NCBI RefSeq assembly: GCF_900104345.1
Contig: NZ_FNJN01000002.1
Location: 310,001-374,000 of the forward strand
Origin: Microbacterium testaceum StLB037
GTDB lineage: Bacteria; Actinomycetota; Actinomycetes; Actinomycetales; Microbacteriaceae
Reading direction: 5' to 3'
Length of the DNA: 64,000 bases
Shown: positions 55,451 to 63,947 of the stretch, in pieces
How positions within the stretch are numbered: position 1 is the first letter of the stretch
Layout of the letters: every line of letters starts with the position of its first letter
The notes under the pieces: model-generated
The model's database searches: none
What the model saw: the letters and a program-made list of their open reading frames with translations, nothing else
Told to the model about the DNA's origin: nothing
Program-made: the position numbers and the translations under genes

Positions 55451-56344
55451 ATGGTGCGCCTCGACATCGACCTCGCCTTGTCGGAACACGAGCAGGACCA
55501 GGATGCCGACACCCCGCCGTTCGAGGGCACGGTCACGGCCGCGGGCACCGAGGTGCGCATCGTCGTGAGCGACCCCTCGCGGTTGCCCGGCAACGGCCGG
55601 CGGACGCTCGCCGAGCTGTCCACGGTTGCCGACGCCCTGGCATCCCGAGGTATCTCGGTGAAGCTCGAGGGACCGGAGGGTCCGATCCTGCATCTCGGCG
55701 ACGTGAAGAGCAGCGTGCTGCAGCGCGCGATCACGGGGTCGAAGCACATCCGCCTCGGGTCCGTCTCGGCGGTGGCGCCGTTGCTGACGCGGCGGAACAA
55801 GGGGCAGGCGCTCACCTTCCCGATTCCGCCTGAGACGCCGCTACCCCTCGTGCCGACGGTCAATCGCACGGTGCGACGGCGCATCACGACGACCCACTAC
55901 ACGCCCGGTTCCGGTCGGCCGCGCCTGATCTTCGCGGTCGGTGACTCGTCGTGGGACGGCTCGCGTCCGCGGGAGTTCGACCTGCTGCCGACCAAGACGG
56001 TCATCGGTTCGGGCGAGGGGGTCGACCTGCGGCTTCCCGGTCTCGCGCCGGTCCACGCCGAGATCCGCCACGAGGGCGACGACGAGTACGTCCTCTACGG
56101 TTTCGACCAGGTCGGCGGTGGCGGGGCACGCGAGCAGGGCCCCGGACGCGACCGCGGCGGACGCATCCTGCGCACCGGCGCGCGCGTCGAGCTGGGCGGC
56201 TGGCGTCTGGCGTACTTCCGCGCGGAGTTCGCCGACCACGGACGCCCCTATGGCGGCCGCCAGGGCGGCGAGCTCTCGGACCAGCGCAAGCAGCCGCCGC
56301 GCGGCGGTTCGGGCCCGCTCAGCCGGGCGACCGACCCGGAGTGA
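55451..56344 (+). CDS. FHA-domain protein
   Basis: A 297-residue protein with an N-terminal domain (1-105) of unknown type, a linker, and a C-terminal forkhead-associated-like domain at about 180-265: FDLLPTKTVIGSGEGVDLRLPGLAPVHAEIRHEGDDEYVLYGF. The usual Gly-Arg of FHA motif 1 is IGSGEG here, so the phosphothreonine-binding Arg is missing or displaced; the His of the SxxH region is kept (VHAEI). The ATG at 55451 follows GGGGAGG. Possible adaptor in Ser/Thr kinase signalling, but binding to phosphothreonine is doubtful. Confidence 0.75.
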   Translation: MVRLDIDLALSEHEQDQDADTPPFEGTVTAAGTEVRIVVSDPSRLPGNGRRTLAELSTVADALASRGISVKLEGPEGPILHLGDVKSSVLQRAITGSKHIRLGSVSAVAPLLTRRNKGQALTFPIPPETPLPLVPTVNRTVRRRITTTHYTPGSGRPRLIFAVGDSSWDGSRPREFDLLPTKTVIGSGEGVDLRLPGLAPVHAEIRHEGDDEYVLYGFDQVGGGGAREQGPGRDRGGRILRTGARVELGGWRLAYFRAEFADHGRPYGGRQGGELSDQRKQPPRGGSGPLSRATDPE

Positions 56345-56353
56345 CCACTCTCG

Positions 56354-56414
56354 CGTGAGGGGTCGTCTTCTGTCGCTTTGCATCACCGTAGGCGACAGGA
56401 AACGACCCCTCACG
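56354..56414. repeat. Intergenic inverted repeat C
   Basis: Arms of 23 bases (56354-56376 and 56392-56414) match at 21 positions. Each contains CGTGAGGGGTCGT (or its complement), a variable three-base step and CTGTCGC. The loop is 15 bases. It lies between the 3' ends of the FHA gene and purU. It could act as a two-way terminator, but the arms are longer and less G:C-compact than the other terminators here and look like a distinct repeat class. Confidence 0.7.
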
Positions 56415-56466
56415 CCTGCGTGCGGGCGTCGAGCCACGCGCGGCGGCCGGGGGCCGGCATCCGGGA

Positions 56467-57348
<882 letters not shown>

Positions 57349-57486
57349 CGGACCATTATTCCGCGCGCGGGTGGCGTCGCCGACCACGCGCGGTGTCGCT
57401 TCGGGGCGTGGTTCGTGGCCCCGGGGCCTCTTGTGCCGCCCCGGGGCCATTTACGCCGGCCCGCCGGGGCCCGGCCCCGGCCCGCG

Positions 57487-58605
57487 TCAGAGGCGCACGA
57501 CGATCTTCTGCGCCGAGACGCCCGCGCGCTGGCGGTCGAGGGCGCCCTGCACGGTGTCGAGGCCGTCGCCGACGACGAGCGGGGCGGGTGCGGGGCGGAG
57601 CGAGCCCTCGGCGAGCAGGCGCGGGACGACCTCGCCCCAGAGGCGCGGGCCCATCTCGTCGTCGCGGAGGCTGCTGCCCCAGACGAAGTTCGCGCGGATG
57701 CCGCGGCGGCGGGCGCGCAGCGTCGAACGCAGCGTGCCGAGCCCGATGCGCGTGAAGACCGGCAGCATCGCGGGGAACAGACGGCGCCGACCGACCAGTG
57801 AATCGAGCGCGATCGGCGTGCTCGCCATGGCCAGCCGGTTCCCGCCGGTGCGGGTGAGGACGTCGATGCACGCGTCGGTCGAACCGGCCCCGAGCGCCAC
57901 CGCCCCGACCACGGGGCGTCCGCCGACGGCCGCGACCAGCTCGGCCACGGCGGAGGGCGAGCGGTGGTCGACGACGGCGTCCGCTCCGAGGTTGCGCACG
58001 GTCGCCGCGTTGCGGGCGGATGCCGTGGTCACGACGTCGTAGCCGGCGGCGCGGGCCAGTTGGATGGCGTTCATGCCCACGCTCGTGGAGCCGCCCCAGA
58101 TCACGACGACGCCTCGGGCGGTGTCGGGCGCCGGGTCACCCGGCATCCGGAGTCCGAGGTGCTGGGGTTGGAACAGTGCGCACGCCGCCGTGGACAGGCC
58201 CAGCGGGAAGACGGCGGCCTCCTCGTCGGAGAGGCTGTCCGGTGTGGGGGCGGTGAGTCGCTCGAGCAGGGTCGTGTACTCCTGGAACGCGCCTTCGCGC
58301 AGCGGATCCCGGCCGCGGTCGGTGCCGGTCGCGAGCCCGAAGACGCGCTGACCCACGCGGAGGCGCGTGACGCCGGACCCGATCGCGACGACCTCGCCCG
58401 CGACGTCGGAGCCGAGCACGGCGGGGGTCTGCAGCCATCGGTAGGTGATGCGGCTGGTGCCCTGGATCACCCAGTCGAGCGGGTTGACCGCCACGGCGCG
58501 AACGCGCACGAGCACCTCGTCGGCGGCGGGTGCCGGGGTGTCGACCGTGCCGCGGGTGAGAGCGGCTCGAGGCGCGGAGAGCAGGGCGGCGGGGTGCGAG
58601 GACAT
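57487..58605 (-). CDS. MDR-family zinc-independent alcohol dehydrogenase/quinone reductase-like protein
   Basis: A 372-residue medium-chain reductase: GroES-like domain (EVLVRVRAVAVNPLDWVIQG, LGSDVAGEVVAIGSGV, VGQRVFGLATG) and Rossmann domain with VIWGGSTSVGMNAIQLARAAG and LGADAVVDHRSP. No catalytic or structural zinc Cys set is seen, as in enoyl or quinone reductases. ATG 58605 has AAAGG upstream. It faces a TetR gene across an 80-base spacer with two palindromic operators, so it is very likely the repressor's target. Confidence 0.9.
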   Translation of the reverse strand: MSSHPAALLSAPRAALTRGTVDTPAPAADEVLVRVRAVAVNPLDWVIQGTSRITYRWLQTPAVLGSDVAGEVVAIGSGVTRLRVGQRVFGLATGTDRGRDPLREGAFQEYTTLLERLTAPTPDSLSDEEAAVFPLGLSTAACALFQPQHLGLRMPGDPAPDTARGVVVIWGGSTSVGMNAIQLARAAGYDVVTTASARNAATVRNLGADAVVDHRSPSAVAELVAAVGGRPVVGAVALGAGSTDACIDVLTRTGGNRLAMASTPIALDSLVGRRRLFPAMLPVFTRIGLGTLRSTLRARRRGIRANFVWGSSLRDDEMGPRLWGEVVPRLLAEGSLRPAPAPLVVGDGLDTVQGALDRQRAGVSAQKIVVRL

Positions 58606-58621
58606 GGGGGACCTTTCGCGT

Positions 58622-58670
58622 GATGACACGGAGTGCCTTCACTATAGACGTGATGACACACAGTGTCGTC
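58622..58670. promoter_or_regulatory. Two TetR-type operators
   Basis: GATGACAC-ACA-GTGTCGTC (58652-58670) is a near-perfect 19-base palindrome. GATGACAC-GGA-GTGCCTTC (58622-58640) is a weaker copy exactly 30 bases away, so both lie on the same face of the helix. The stronger site ends three bases before the TetR -10 hexamer (58674-58679); the weaker lies next to the start region of the MDR gene. Confidence 0.8.
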
Positions 58671-58685
58671 CCATACGATCTCCGT

Positions 58686-59246
58686 ATGGGCAGATGGGCA
58701 CCCGACACCAGAGAGCGCTTGCGCGAAGCCGCGATGCAGCTTTTCGCGGAGCGCGGATTCGACGCGACGACGGTGCCCGACATCGTCGAGCGGGCCGGGG
58801 TGACGCGGCGCACCTTCTTCCGTCATTTCGGCGACAAGCGCGAGGTGTTCTTCGGCGACGACGAGATCCCGAGGCTGGCCGCCGAGATGCTCGCCGCCGC
58901 CCCGGCGGACAGCTCGCCCTTCGAGATCGCGTGGGCGGGGTTCCAGTCCCTCGCCACCGACCGCTTCGAGCCCCGCCGCGACGAGATCGCGGCGGCGCGG
59001 CGCCTCATCGAGGCCGAGCCCGCCCTGCGCGAGCGCGACCTGCAGAAACAGGCCGACCTGCGGGCGGTGTTGGTCGAAGGGTATCGCGCACGCGGCGTCG
59101 AGCCCCTGCACGCGCGCGTCGTGGCCGGTGTCGCGGTGGAGCTGCTGCAGACGGCCCTCGAGCAGTGGGCGGCCGACGCGATGCGCGCGCCCCTGCGTGA
59201 TCACCTCGAGCGGGTCCGCCGCGAGATGGCGGCCGTCCTGGGCTGA
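58686..59246 (+). CDS. TetR-family transcriptional regulator
   Basis: A 186-residue TetR-type repressor: helix-turn-helix in DTRERLREAAMQLFAERGFDATTVPDIVERAGVTRRTFFRHFGDK-type sequence (residues 8-55) and an all-helical ligand domain. The start ATG 58686 has TACGAT (58674-58679) six bases upstream, so the mRNA is probably leaderless and its promoter abuts the strong operator. It should repress itself and the divergent MDR oxidoreductase until a hydrophobic ligand binds. Confidence 0.93.
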   Translation: MGRWAPDTRERLREAAMQLFAERGFDATTVPDIVERAGVTRRTFFRHFGDKREVFFGDDEIPRLAAEMLAAAPADSSPFEIAWAGFQSLATDRFEPRRDEIAAARRLIEAEPALRERDLQKQADLRAVLVEGYRARGVEPLHARVVAGVAVELLQTALEQWAADAMRAPLRDHLERVRREMAAVLG

Positions 59247-59399
59247 CGCGCCACCCGCTGCTCGCCGGCACCGGGGCGCGTCTCGTGCACCGGGGCGGTC
59301 GGCGGACGCCCCGCTGCACGGAAGGCACCCCGCTGCGCGCGCCCTGCGCACACCGCCACCCCGCCGCCGATGTCGGTGGCCGGGGCTAGCCTGGAAGAC

Positions 59400-60722
59400 G
59401 TGACCAGCACCCTCCGCCTCGACCGGCCGGGGTGGCGTACCTGGACGCTGTGGATCGTCGGCGTTCTCGCGTACGTCGTGTCGATCATCAACCGCACCTC
59501 GCTCTCGGCGGTGGGGGTGGATGCCGCTGTGCGCTTCGGAGCCGACGCCTCGGCCCTGTCGATGTTCGCCGTCATCCAGCTCTTCGTCTACGGCGCGATG
59601 CAGATCCCGGTCGGACTCCTGCTCGACAAGTACGGCGCGCGACCGATGATCGCGATCGGCATGGTGCTGATGGCCGCGGGTCAGCTCGTCATGGCCTCCG
59701 CGGATGCCGTGGGGATCGGCATCCTGGCCCGTGTCCTCATCGGTGCGGGCGATGCGGCGATCTTCCCGAGCGTGCTGCGCGTGATCGCGACGTGGTTCCC
59801 CGCGCAGCGGGCGCCGGTGCTCGTGCAGCTGACTGGGATCATCGGTCAGCTCGGCCAGATCGTCGCCGTGGTCCCGCTCGCCGCCCTCCTGCACGCCACG
59901 AGCTGGAGCGTCGCCTTCGGCAGCGTCGCGGGTCTCGGCCTGCTGTTCGCGGTCCTGACGTTCCTGATCATCCGCAACCGCCCGCCCGAACGCCGGTCCG
60001 ACCCGGTCGACACCTCGGTCGACACGCAGACCGGCGCGATCCGCGTGGTGCGGTCATCGCCCGACCTGCGGCAGGGTTTCCGCGAGTCGTGGGCGCACCC
60101 CGGCACGCGTCTCGGGTTCTGGTCGCACTTCGCCACTCCCTTCGCGGGCACGGCGTTCATGCTGCTGTGGGGCTTCCCCTTCCTCACCGCGGGCGAGGGC
60201 CTCGCCCCCGCCACCGCGTCTCTCGTGATGACCTCGCTCGTGCTCTTCAGCATCCTCAGCGGTCCCGTGATCGGGGCGCTGTCGAGTCGGCATCCCACCC
60301 GCCGTTCGCGCTGGCTCGTGCTGCCGACCGTGGTGTTCCAGGCCGTCATGTGGATCGTCGTGATCGTCTGGCCCGGGCCCGCGCCCGTGTGGCTGCTCGT
60401 CGTGCTCATGTTCGCGCTGTCGACCGGGGGGCCGGCGTCGATGATCGCATTCGATCACGCGCGCACGTTCACCCCGAGTCACCGCCTCAGCACGGCGACA
60501 GGCATCGTCAACGGCGGCGGATTCCTCGCGGCCCTCCTGGCCATCCTGTTCATCGGCATCGCGATGGACGTGCAGGGTGCAGGAAGCCCCGAGACGTACT
60601 CGCTCGACGCATTCCGTCTCGCCTTCCTGACGCAGGTGCCGCTGTGGCTCGTGGGCGGGATCGCGATCGTCATCGAGCGCGGGCGGACCATCCGCCACGT
60701 CGGCGGGGTTCTGCCGCGCTGA
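59400..60722 (+). CDS. MFS transporter
   Basis: A 440-residue major facilitator with 12 helices: WTLWIVGVLAYVVSIINRTSL, YGAMQIPVGLLLDKYGARPMIAIG (motif A), GAGDAAIFPSVLRVIATWFP, and a second half with STATGIVNGGGFLAALLAI. It resembles the anion/sugar-phosphate or metabolite symporter groups and not the drug exporters, but the substrate is not clear. GTG 59400 has TAGCCT (59387-59392) seven bases upstream: leaderless. Followed by a GNAT gene 32 bases downstream, possibly in one transcript. Confidence 0.88.
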   Translation: MTSTLRLDRPGWRTWTLWIVGVLAYVVSIINRTSLSAVGVDAAVRFGADASALSMFAVIQLFVYGAMQIPVGLLLDKYGARPMIAIGMVLMAAGQLVMASADAVGIGILARVLIGAGDAAIFPSVLRVIATWFPAQRAPVLVQLTGIIGQLGQIVAVVPLAALLHATSWSVAFGSVAGLGLLFAVLTFLIIRNRPPERRSDPVDTSVDTQTGAIRVVRSSPDLRQGFRESWAHPGTRLGFWSHFATPFAGTAFMLLWGFPFLTAGEGLAPATASLVMTSLVLFSILSGPVIGALSSRHPTRRSRWLVLPTVVFQAVMWIVVIVWPGPAPVWLLVVLMFALSTGGPASMIAFDHARTFTPSHRLSTATGIVNGGGFLAALLAILFIGIAMDVQGAGSPETYSLDAFRLAFLTQVPLWLVGGIAIVIERGRTIRHVGGVLPR

Positions 60723-60754
60723 CGCGCCCGCGCCGCGGTGCGAGACTCGAGAGC

Positions 60755-61441
60755 ATGAGCGAGATCGACATCCGGACCCTCGACACCGTCGAAGCCATCC
60801 ACGAGGCCGCGGGTGTGCTCGACCGGGTCTGGGGTGAGCACGGGACCATGCCGGCGAACATCCTGCGGGCTCTCGAGCACGCCGGAAACTACGTCGTCGG
60901 CCTCTACGACGGCGACCGGATGATCGGCGCCTCGGCGGCGTTCTTCGGCCCGCCCGCCGAGAGGTCGATGCACTCGCACATCACCGGCATCGTCCCCGGA
61001 TATCAGGGGCGCGGACTGGGCCGACAGCTGAAGAACCACCAGCGCGAGTGGGCGCTTGAGCGCGGCGTCGGCCGCATCACCTGGACGTTCGACCCGCTCG
61101 TCGGTCGCAACGCCCACTTCAACCTCGCGGTGCTGGGCGCGCGCGTCACCGACTACCTCGTGAACCAGTACGGCGAGATGGCCGACGCGGTGAACCGCGG
61201 CGACGAGTCCGACCGCCTGATGGTGTCGTGGGCGCTCGCCGAACCTCCCGCGCCCACCCCAACGGATGCCGGGATCTCGGCCGTCGTGCCCGTGCCCGAC
61301 GACATCGAGGCCCTGCGCTCGAGCGACCCGGCGGCAGCCGCCGAGTGGCGCCGGCGCATGCGTGCCGAGCTGCGGGGGCACCTGGCATCCGGTCGACGGA
61401 TCGGCGGTTTCGATCGCCGCGGGTACCTCATCGTCGGCTGA
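60755..61441 (+). CDS. GNAT acyltransferase of the COG3375 type
   Basis: A 228-residue GNAT protein: ITGIVPGYQGRGLGRQLKNHQREWAL (acyl-CoA pyrophosphate site, Q/RxxGxG) and the COG3375 hallmark TWTFDPLVGRNAHFNLAVLGARV followed by YLVNQYGEM and DRLMVSW. In some Firmicutes, homologues sit beside N-succinylamino-acid racemases and act as D-amino-acid N-succinyltransferases. A racemase/OSBS-type gene lies 1.3 kb downstream here, which makes that activity worth testing. The start region has no strong ribosome binding site. Confidence 0.85.
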   Translation: MSEIDIRTLDTVEAIHEAAGVLDRVWGEHGTMPANILRALEHAGNYVVGLYDGDRMIGASAAFFGPPAERSMHSHITGIVPGYQGRGLGRQLKNHQREWALERGVGRITWTFDPLVGRNAHFNLAVLGARVTDYLVNQYGEMADAVNRGDESDRLMVSWALAEPPAPTPTDAGISAVVPVPDDIEALRSSDPAAAAEWRRRMRAELRGHLASGRRIGGFDRRGYLIVG

Positions 61442-61477
61442 GACGGCCCCGCATCCTCGCGCCGGGACGCGGGGGCG

Positions 61478-61696
61478 TCACTGCTCGGTGATCGGGGTGT
61501 CCTTCTCGGCCGCCGGGTCGCCCTGGCCCGGACCCGGTCGCACGGCCGCGTCGTCGCGGACGTCGATCCGCGTGATCCCGTCGTGCTCGCTGACGTCGAA
61601 GCGCGGCGCGGCGTCTTCCTCCGTCGCCTTCGGCGCGCTCGTCAGCTGGTCGTGACGGTTCTCTTCGAAGCTCTTCTCGTCGCTCACGGTGGTCAC
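61478..61696 (-). CDS. Small acidic hypothetical protein
   Basis: A 72-residue, very hydrophilic and probably disordered protein (MTTVSDEKSFEENRHDQL, RFDVSEHDGITRIDVRDD, GDPAAEKDTPITEQ). No family recognised. The GTG start overlaps the stop of the SDR gene by four bases (GTGA), so it depends on SDR translation, and the codon pattern continues evenly across the junction. Confidence 0.6.
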   Translation of the reverse strand: MTTVSDEKSFEENRHDQLTSAPKATEEDAAPRFDVSEHDGITRIDVRDDAAVRPGPGQGDPAAEKDTPITEQ

Positions 61697-62508
61697 TCCT
61701 TCTCGCCGGCCGAGCGCCAGGCGTCCGACTCCATGTGCGAGCCCGCCTGCGGGCCCATGTGCAGCATGCCGCCGTCGACGACCCAGCTGGCTCCGGTGAC
61801 GTAGGCGCTCTCGCGCGAGGCGAGGAAGCGGATGACGTCGGCGACCTCGTCGGGCTTTCCGGGGCGACCCAGGGGGATGCCGGGGCGGTGGGTGCGCTCG
61901 GCGTCTTCGGCCGACATGTCGTTGATGGGGGTGGCGATCTCGCCGGGCGCGACCGCGTTGGCGGTGATGCCGTACTGGCCGAGCTCGAGGGCCATCGTCT
62001 TGATGAGTCCGCCGACGCCGTGCTTGGCGGCGACGTAGGGGGCCGAGCCGACGCGCGGCTGGTGCTCGTGCACGCTCGACACGACGATCAAGCGTCCGCC
62101 GTTGCCGGCCTTCGCCATGCGGCGGGCGGCGGTGTGCAGGGCGAGGAACGCCCCGTCGAGGTTGAGTGAGATGTCGGTGCGCCAGGTGTCGAAGTCGAGG
62201 TCGAGGAAGCTGCCCCCGATGCCGCCTCCGGCGTTGTTGACGAACACGTCGAGGCCGCCGAGCTCGTCGGCCATGGCGTTCACGGCATCCGGAACCGCGT
62301 CGAAGTCGGTCGCGTCGAACTGCGCGACGATCGCCTTCACACCGCGCTCGCGCACGGCTGCGGCGGTCTCTTCGGCGCCGTCCTTGTCGGAGTGGTAGGT
62401 GACGGCGACGTCCATCCCGGCGGAGGCGAGGGCGAGGGCCGTGGCCGCGCCGATGCCCGAGTCGGAGCCGGTGACGATCGCGTGGCGGGGGGTGAAGTCA
62501 GCGCTCAT
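61693..62508 (-). CDS. SDR family oxidoreductase (glucose/3-oxoacyl dehydrogenase-like)
   Basis: A 271-residue classical SDR: cofactor motif TGSDSGIGAATALALASAG (14-32), VTYHSDKDGAEE, NNAGGG, catalytic Ser in VVSSVHEH and YVAAK, then NAVAPGEIATPIND and VTGASWVVDGGMLH. A few extra C-terminal residues (MGPQAGSHMESDAWRS) resemble glucose-1-dehydrogenase-type SDRs. TAGCGT on the minus strand lies seven bases before the ATG at 62508, so it is probably leaderless. It is coupled to the small downstream gene. Confidence 0.9.
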   Translation of the reverse strand: MSADFTPRHAIVTGSDSGIGAATALALASAGMDVAVTYHSDKDGAEETAAAVRERGVKAIVAQFDATDFDAVPDAVNAMADELGGLDVFVNNAGGGIGGSFLDLDFDTWRTDISLNLDGAFLALHTAARRMAKAGNGGRLIVVSSVHEHQPRVGSAPYVAAKHGVGGLIKTMALELGQYGITANAVAPGEIATPINDMSAEDAERTHRPGIPLGRPGKPDEVADVIRFLASRESAYVTGASWVVDGGMLHMGPQAGSHMESDAWRSAGEKE

Positions 62509-62589
62509 GCGGCCGACGCTACGCGCGGGCCCTGCGCGGGCGCGGTCCCTTGCCAGGTGCACGCGCGGGCGTTACGGTCGCCCGGCCGC

Positions 62590-62661
62590 GCACAACTCCT
62601 GCAGATCGGGAGGTTCAGCTCGGCGTGGACCCGCAGACGTGCCGATCTGCAGGGGTTGTGC
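62590..62661. repeat. Intergenic inverted repeat D
   Basis: GCACAACTCCTGCAGATCGG (62590-62609) is inverted at 62642-62661 with one mismatch in 20 positions; the spacer is 32 bases. It lies between two divergent genes, 80 bases from the SDR start and 55 from the enolase-superfamily start, so it is not a terminator. It could be an operator, an RNA hairpin or a small mobile palindromic element. Confidence 0.7.
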
Positions 62662-62715
62662 AGCCCCCGCCCGGCTGTCGTCCCGCCCGGCCGCCGCCCC
62701 CGCTAGCCTGCCGTC

Positions 62716-63848
62716 ATGCCGCTGATCCGCCCCGCCGCGCCCGTGACCCTCGATGCCGTCGACCTGCGCGTGCTGCACATGCCGCTCGTGTCGCCGTTCA
62801 CCACCTCGTTCGGCACCGAGACGGTGCGCGAGGTGATCATCGTGACCGCCGAGACGCCCGACGGCCGCGGCTGGGGAGAAGTGGTGACGCAGTCCGAGCC
62901 GTCGTACTCCAGCGAGTACACGCAGGGCGCGTGGGACGTGCTGACCCGCTTCCTCGCCCCGGCCCTGCTCGCGCGTCGGACCGTGGCACCCGAGGAGGTC
63001 GCCGGGGCGCTGCACCACGTGGTCGGTCACCGCATGGCGAAGGCGGTCTCGAGCTCGCGGTGATCGACGCGGCCCTGCGCGCCGAGAACCGCAGCTTCGG
63101 CGAGTACCTCGGCGCCGAGAAGGACAGGGTGCCCTCGGGCGTCTCGGTCGGCATCCAGAGCGACCCGCGGGCTCTCGTCGCGGCCGTCGGCGGCTACCTC
63201 GACGAGGGGTACGTGCGCATCAAGATCAAGATCAAGCCCGGTCGCGACATCGACGACACGGCCGCCGTCCGCGCGGCCTTCGGCGGTATTCCGCTGCAGG
63301 TCGACGCCAACTCCGCGTACACGCTTCAGGATGCCGACACCCTCGCCGAACTGGACCGCTTCGACCTGCTGCTCATCGAGCAACCCCTGCAGGAGGACGA
63401 CCTGGTCGATCACGCGACCCTGGCGAAGCGCCTGTCGACGCCCGTCTGCCTAGACGAGTCGATCGTGAGCGACAAGGCCGCGGCCGACGCCCTCGCCCTC
63501 GGCTCCGCCGCGATCATCAACATCAAGGCGGGCCGCGTGGGCGGCTACCTCGAGGCCGTCGCGATCCACGACCGCGCGCTCGCCGCGGGCGTTCCCGTGT
63601 GGTGCGGGGGCATGCTCGAGACCGGCATCGGCCGCGCGGCCAACGCCGCCCTCGCGGCCCTGCCCGGCTTCACGCTGCCGGGCGACATCTCAGCATCCGC
63701 TCGCTTCTACACGCGCGACATCGTGACCGAGCCGGCCGTGATCGAGGACGGGCACGTGCGCGTACCGACCGGCGCCGGGCTCGGTGTCGAGATCGACGAA
63801 GCCGCGCTCGAGGAGTTCACCGTGCGTCGCGAGCGCCTCACGCGGTGA
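62716..63848 (+). pseudogene. o-Succinylbenzoate synthase/N-succinylamino-acid racemase-type enolase, frameshifted
   Basis: The reading frame from ATG 62716 codes for the capping domain (VDLRVLHMPLVSPFTTSFGTE, WGEVVTQSEPSYSSEYTQGAW, HHVVGHRMAKA) but then runs into a stop at 63063. The barrel domain continues in the next frame from about 63048 (LELAVIDAALRAENRSFGEYLG). It has all catalytic residues: KIKIKPG, VDANSAY, IEQP, CLDES, NIKAGRVGG. Restoring one base at 63043-63047 gives one 377-residue protein of normal length; a GGG-to-GG loss is the simplest change. Either the gene is inactive in this strain or the base was lost in sequencing. TAGCCT (62704-62709) lies six bases before the ATG. Confidence 0.85.
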
Positions 63849-63947
63849 CGCCCGGAGGGCGACCAGGCGGGCACGGGCCTCTTCGATAAACTGGATGCCG
63901 CGCACTCGCGCTCGAACCCCACAGCTTTCCCGACCATTGGAGCCACC

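Noticed and set aside
62716..63063. A separate 115-residue protein, or programmed -1 frameshifting, in the enolase-type gene
   Set aside because: There is no slippery heptamer at 63040-63050, and the two halves fit one normal-length family member with one missing base.
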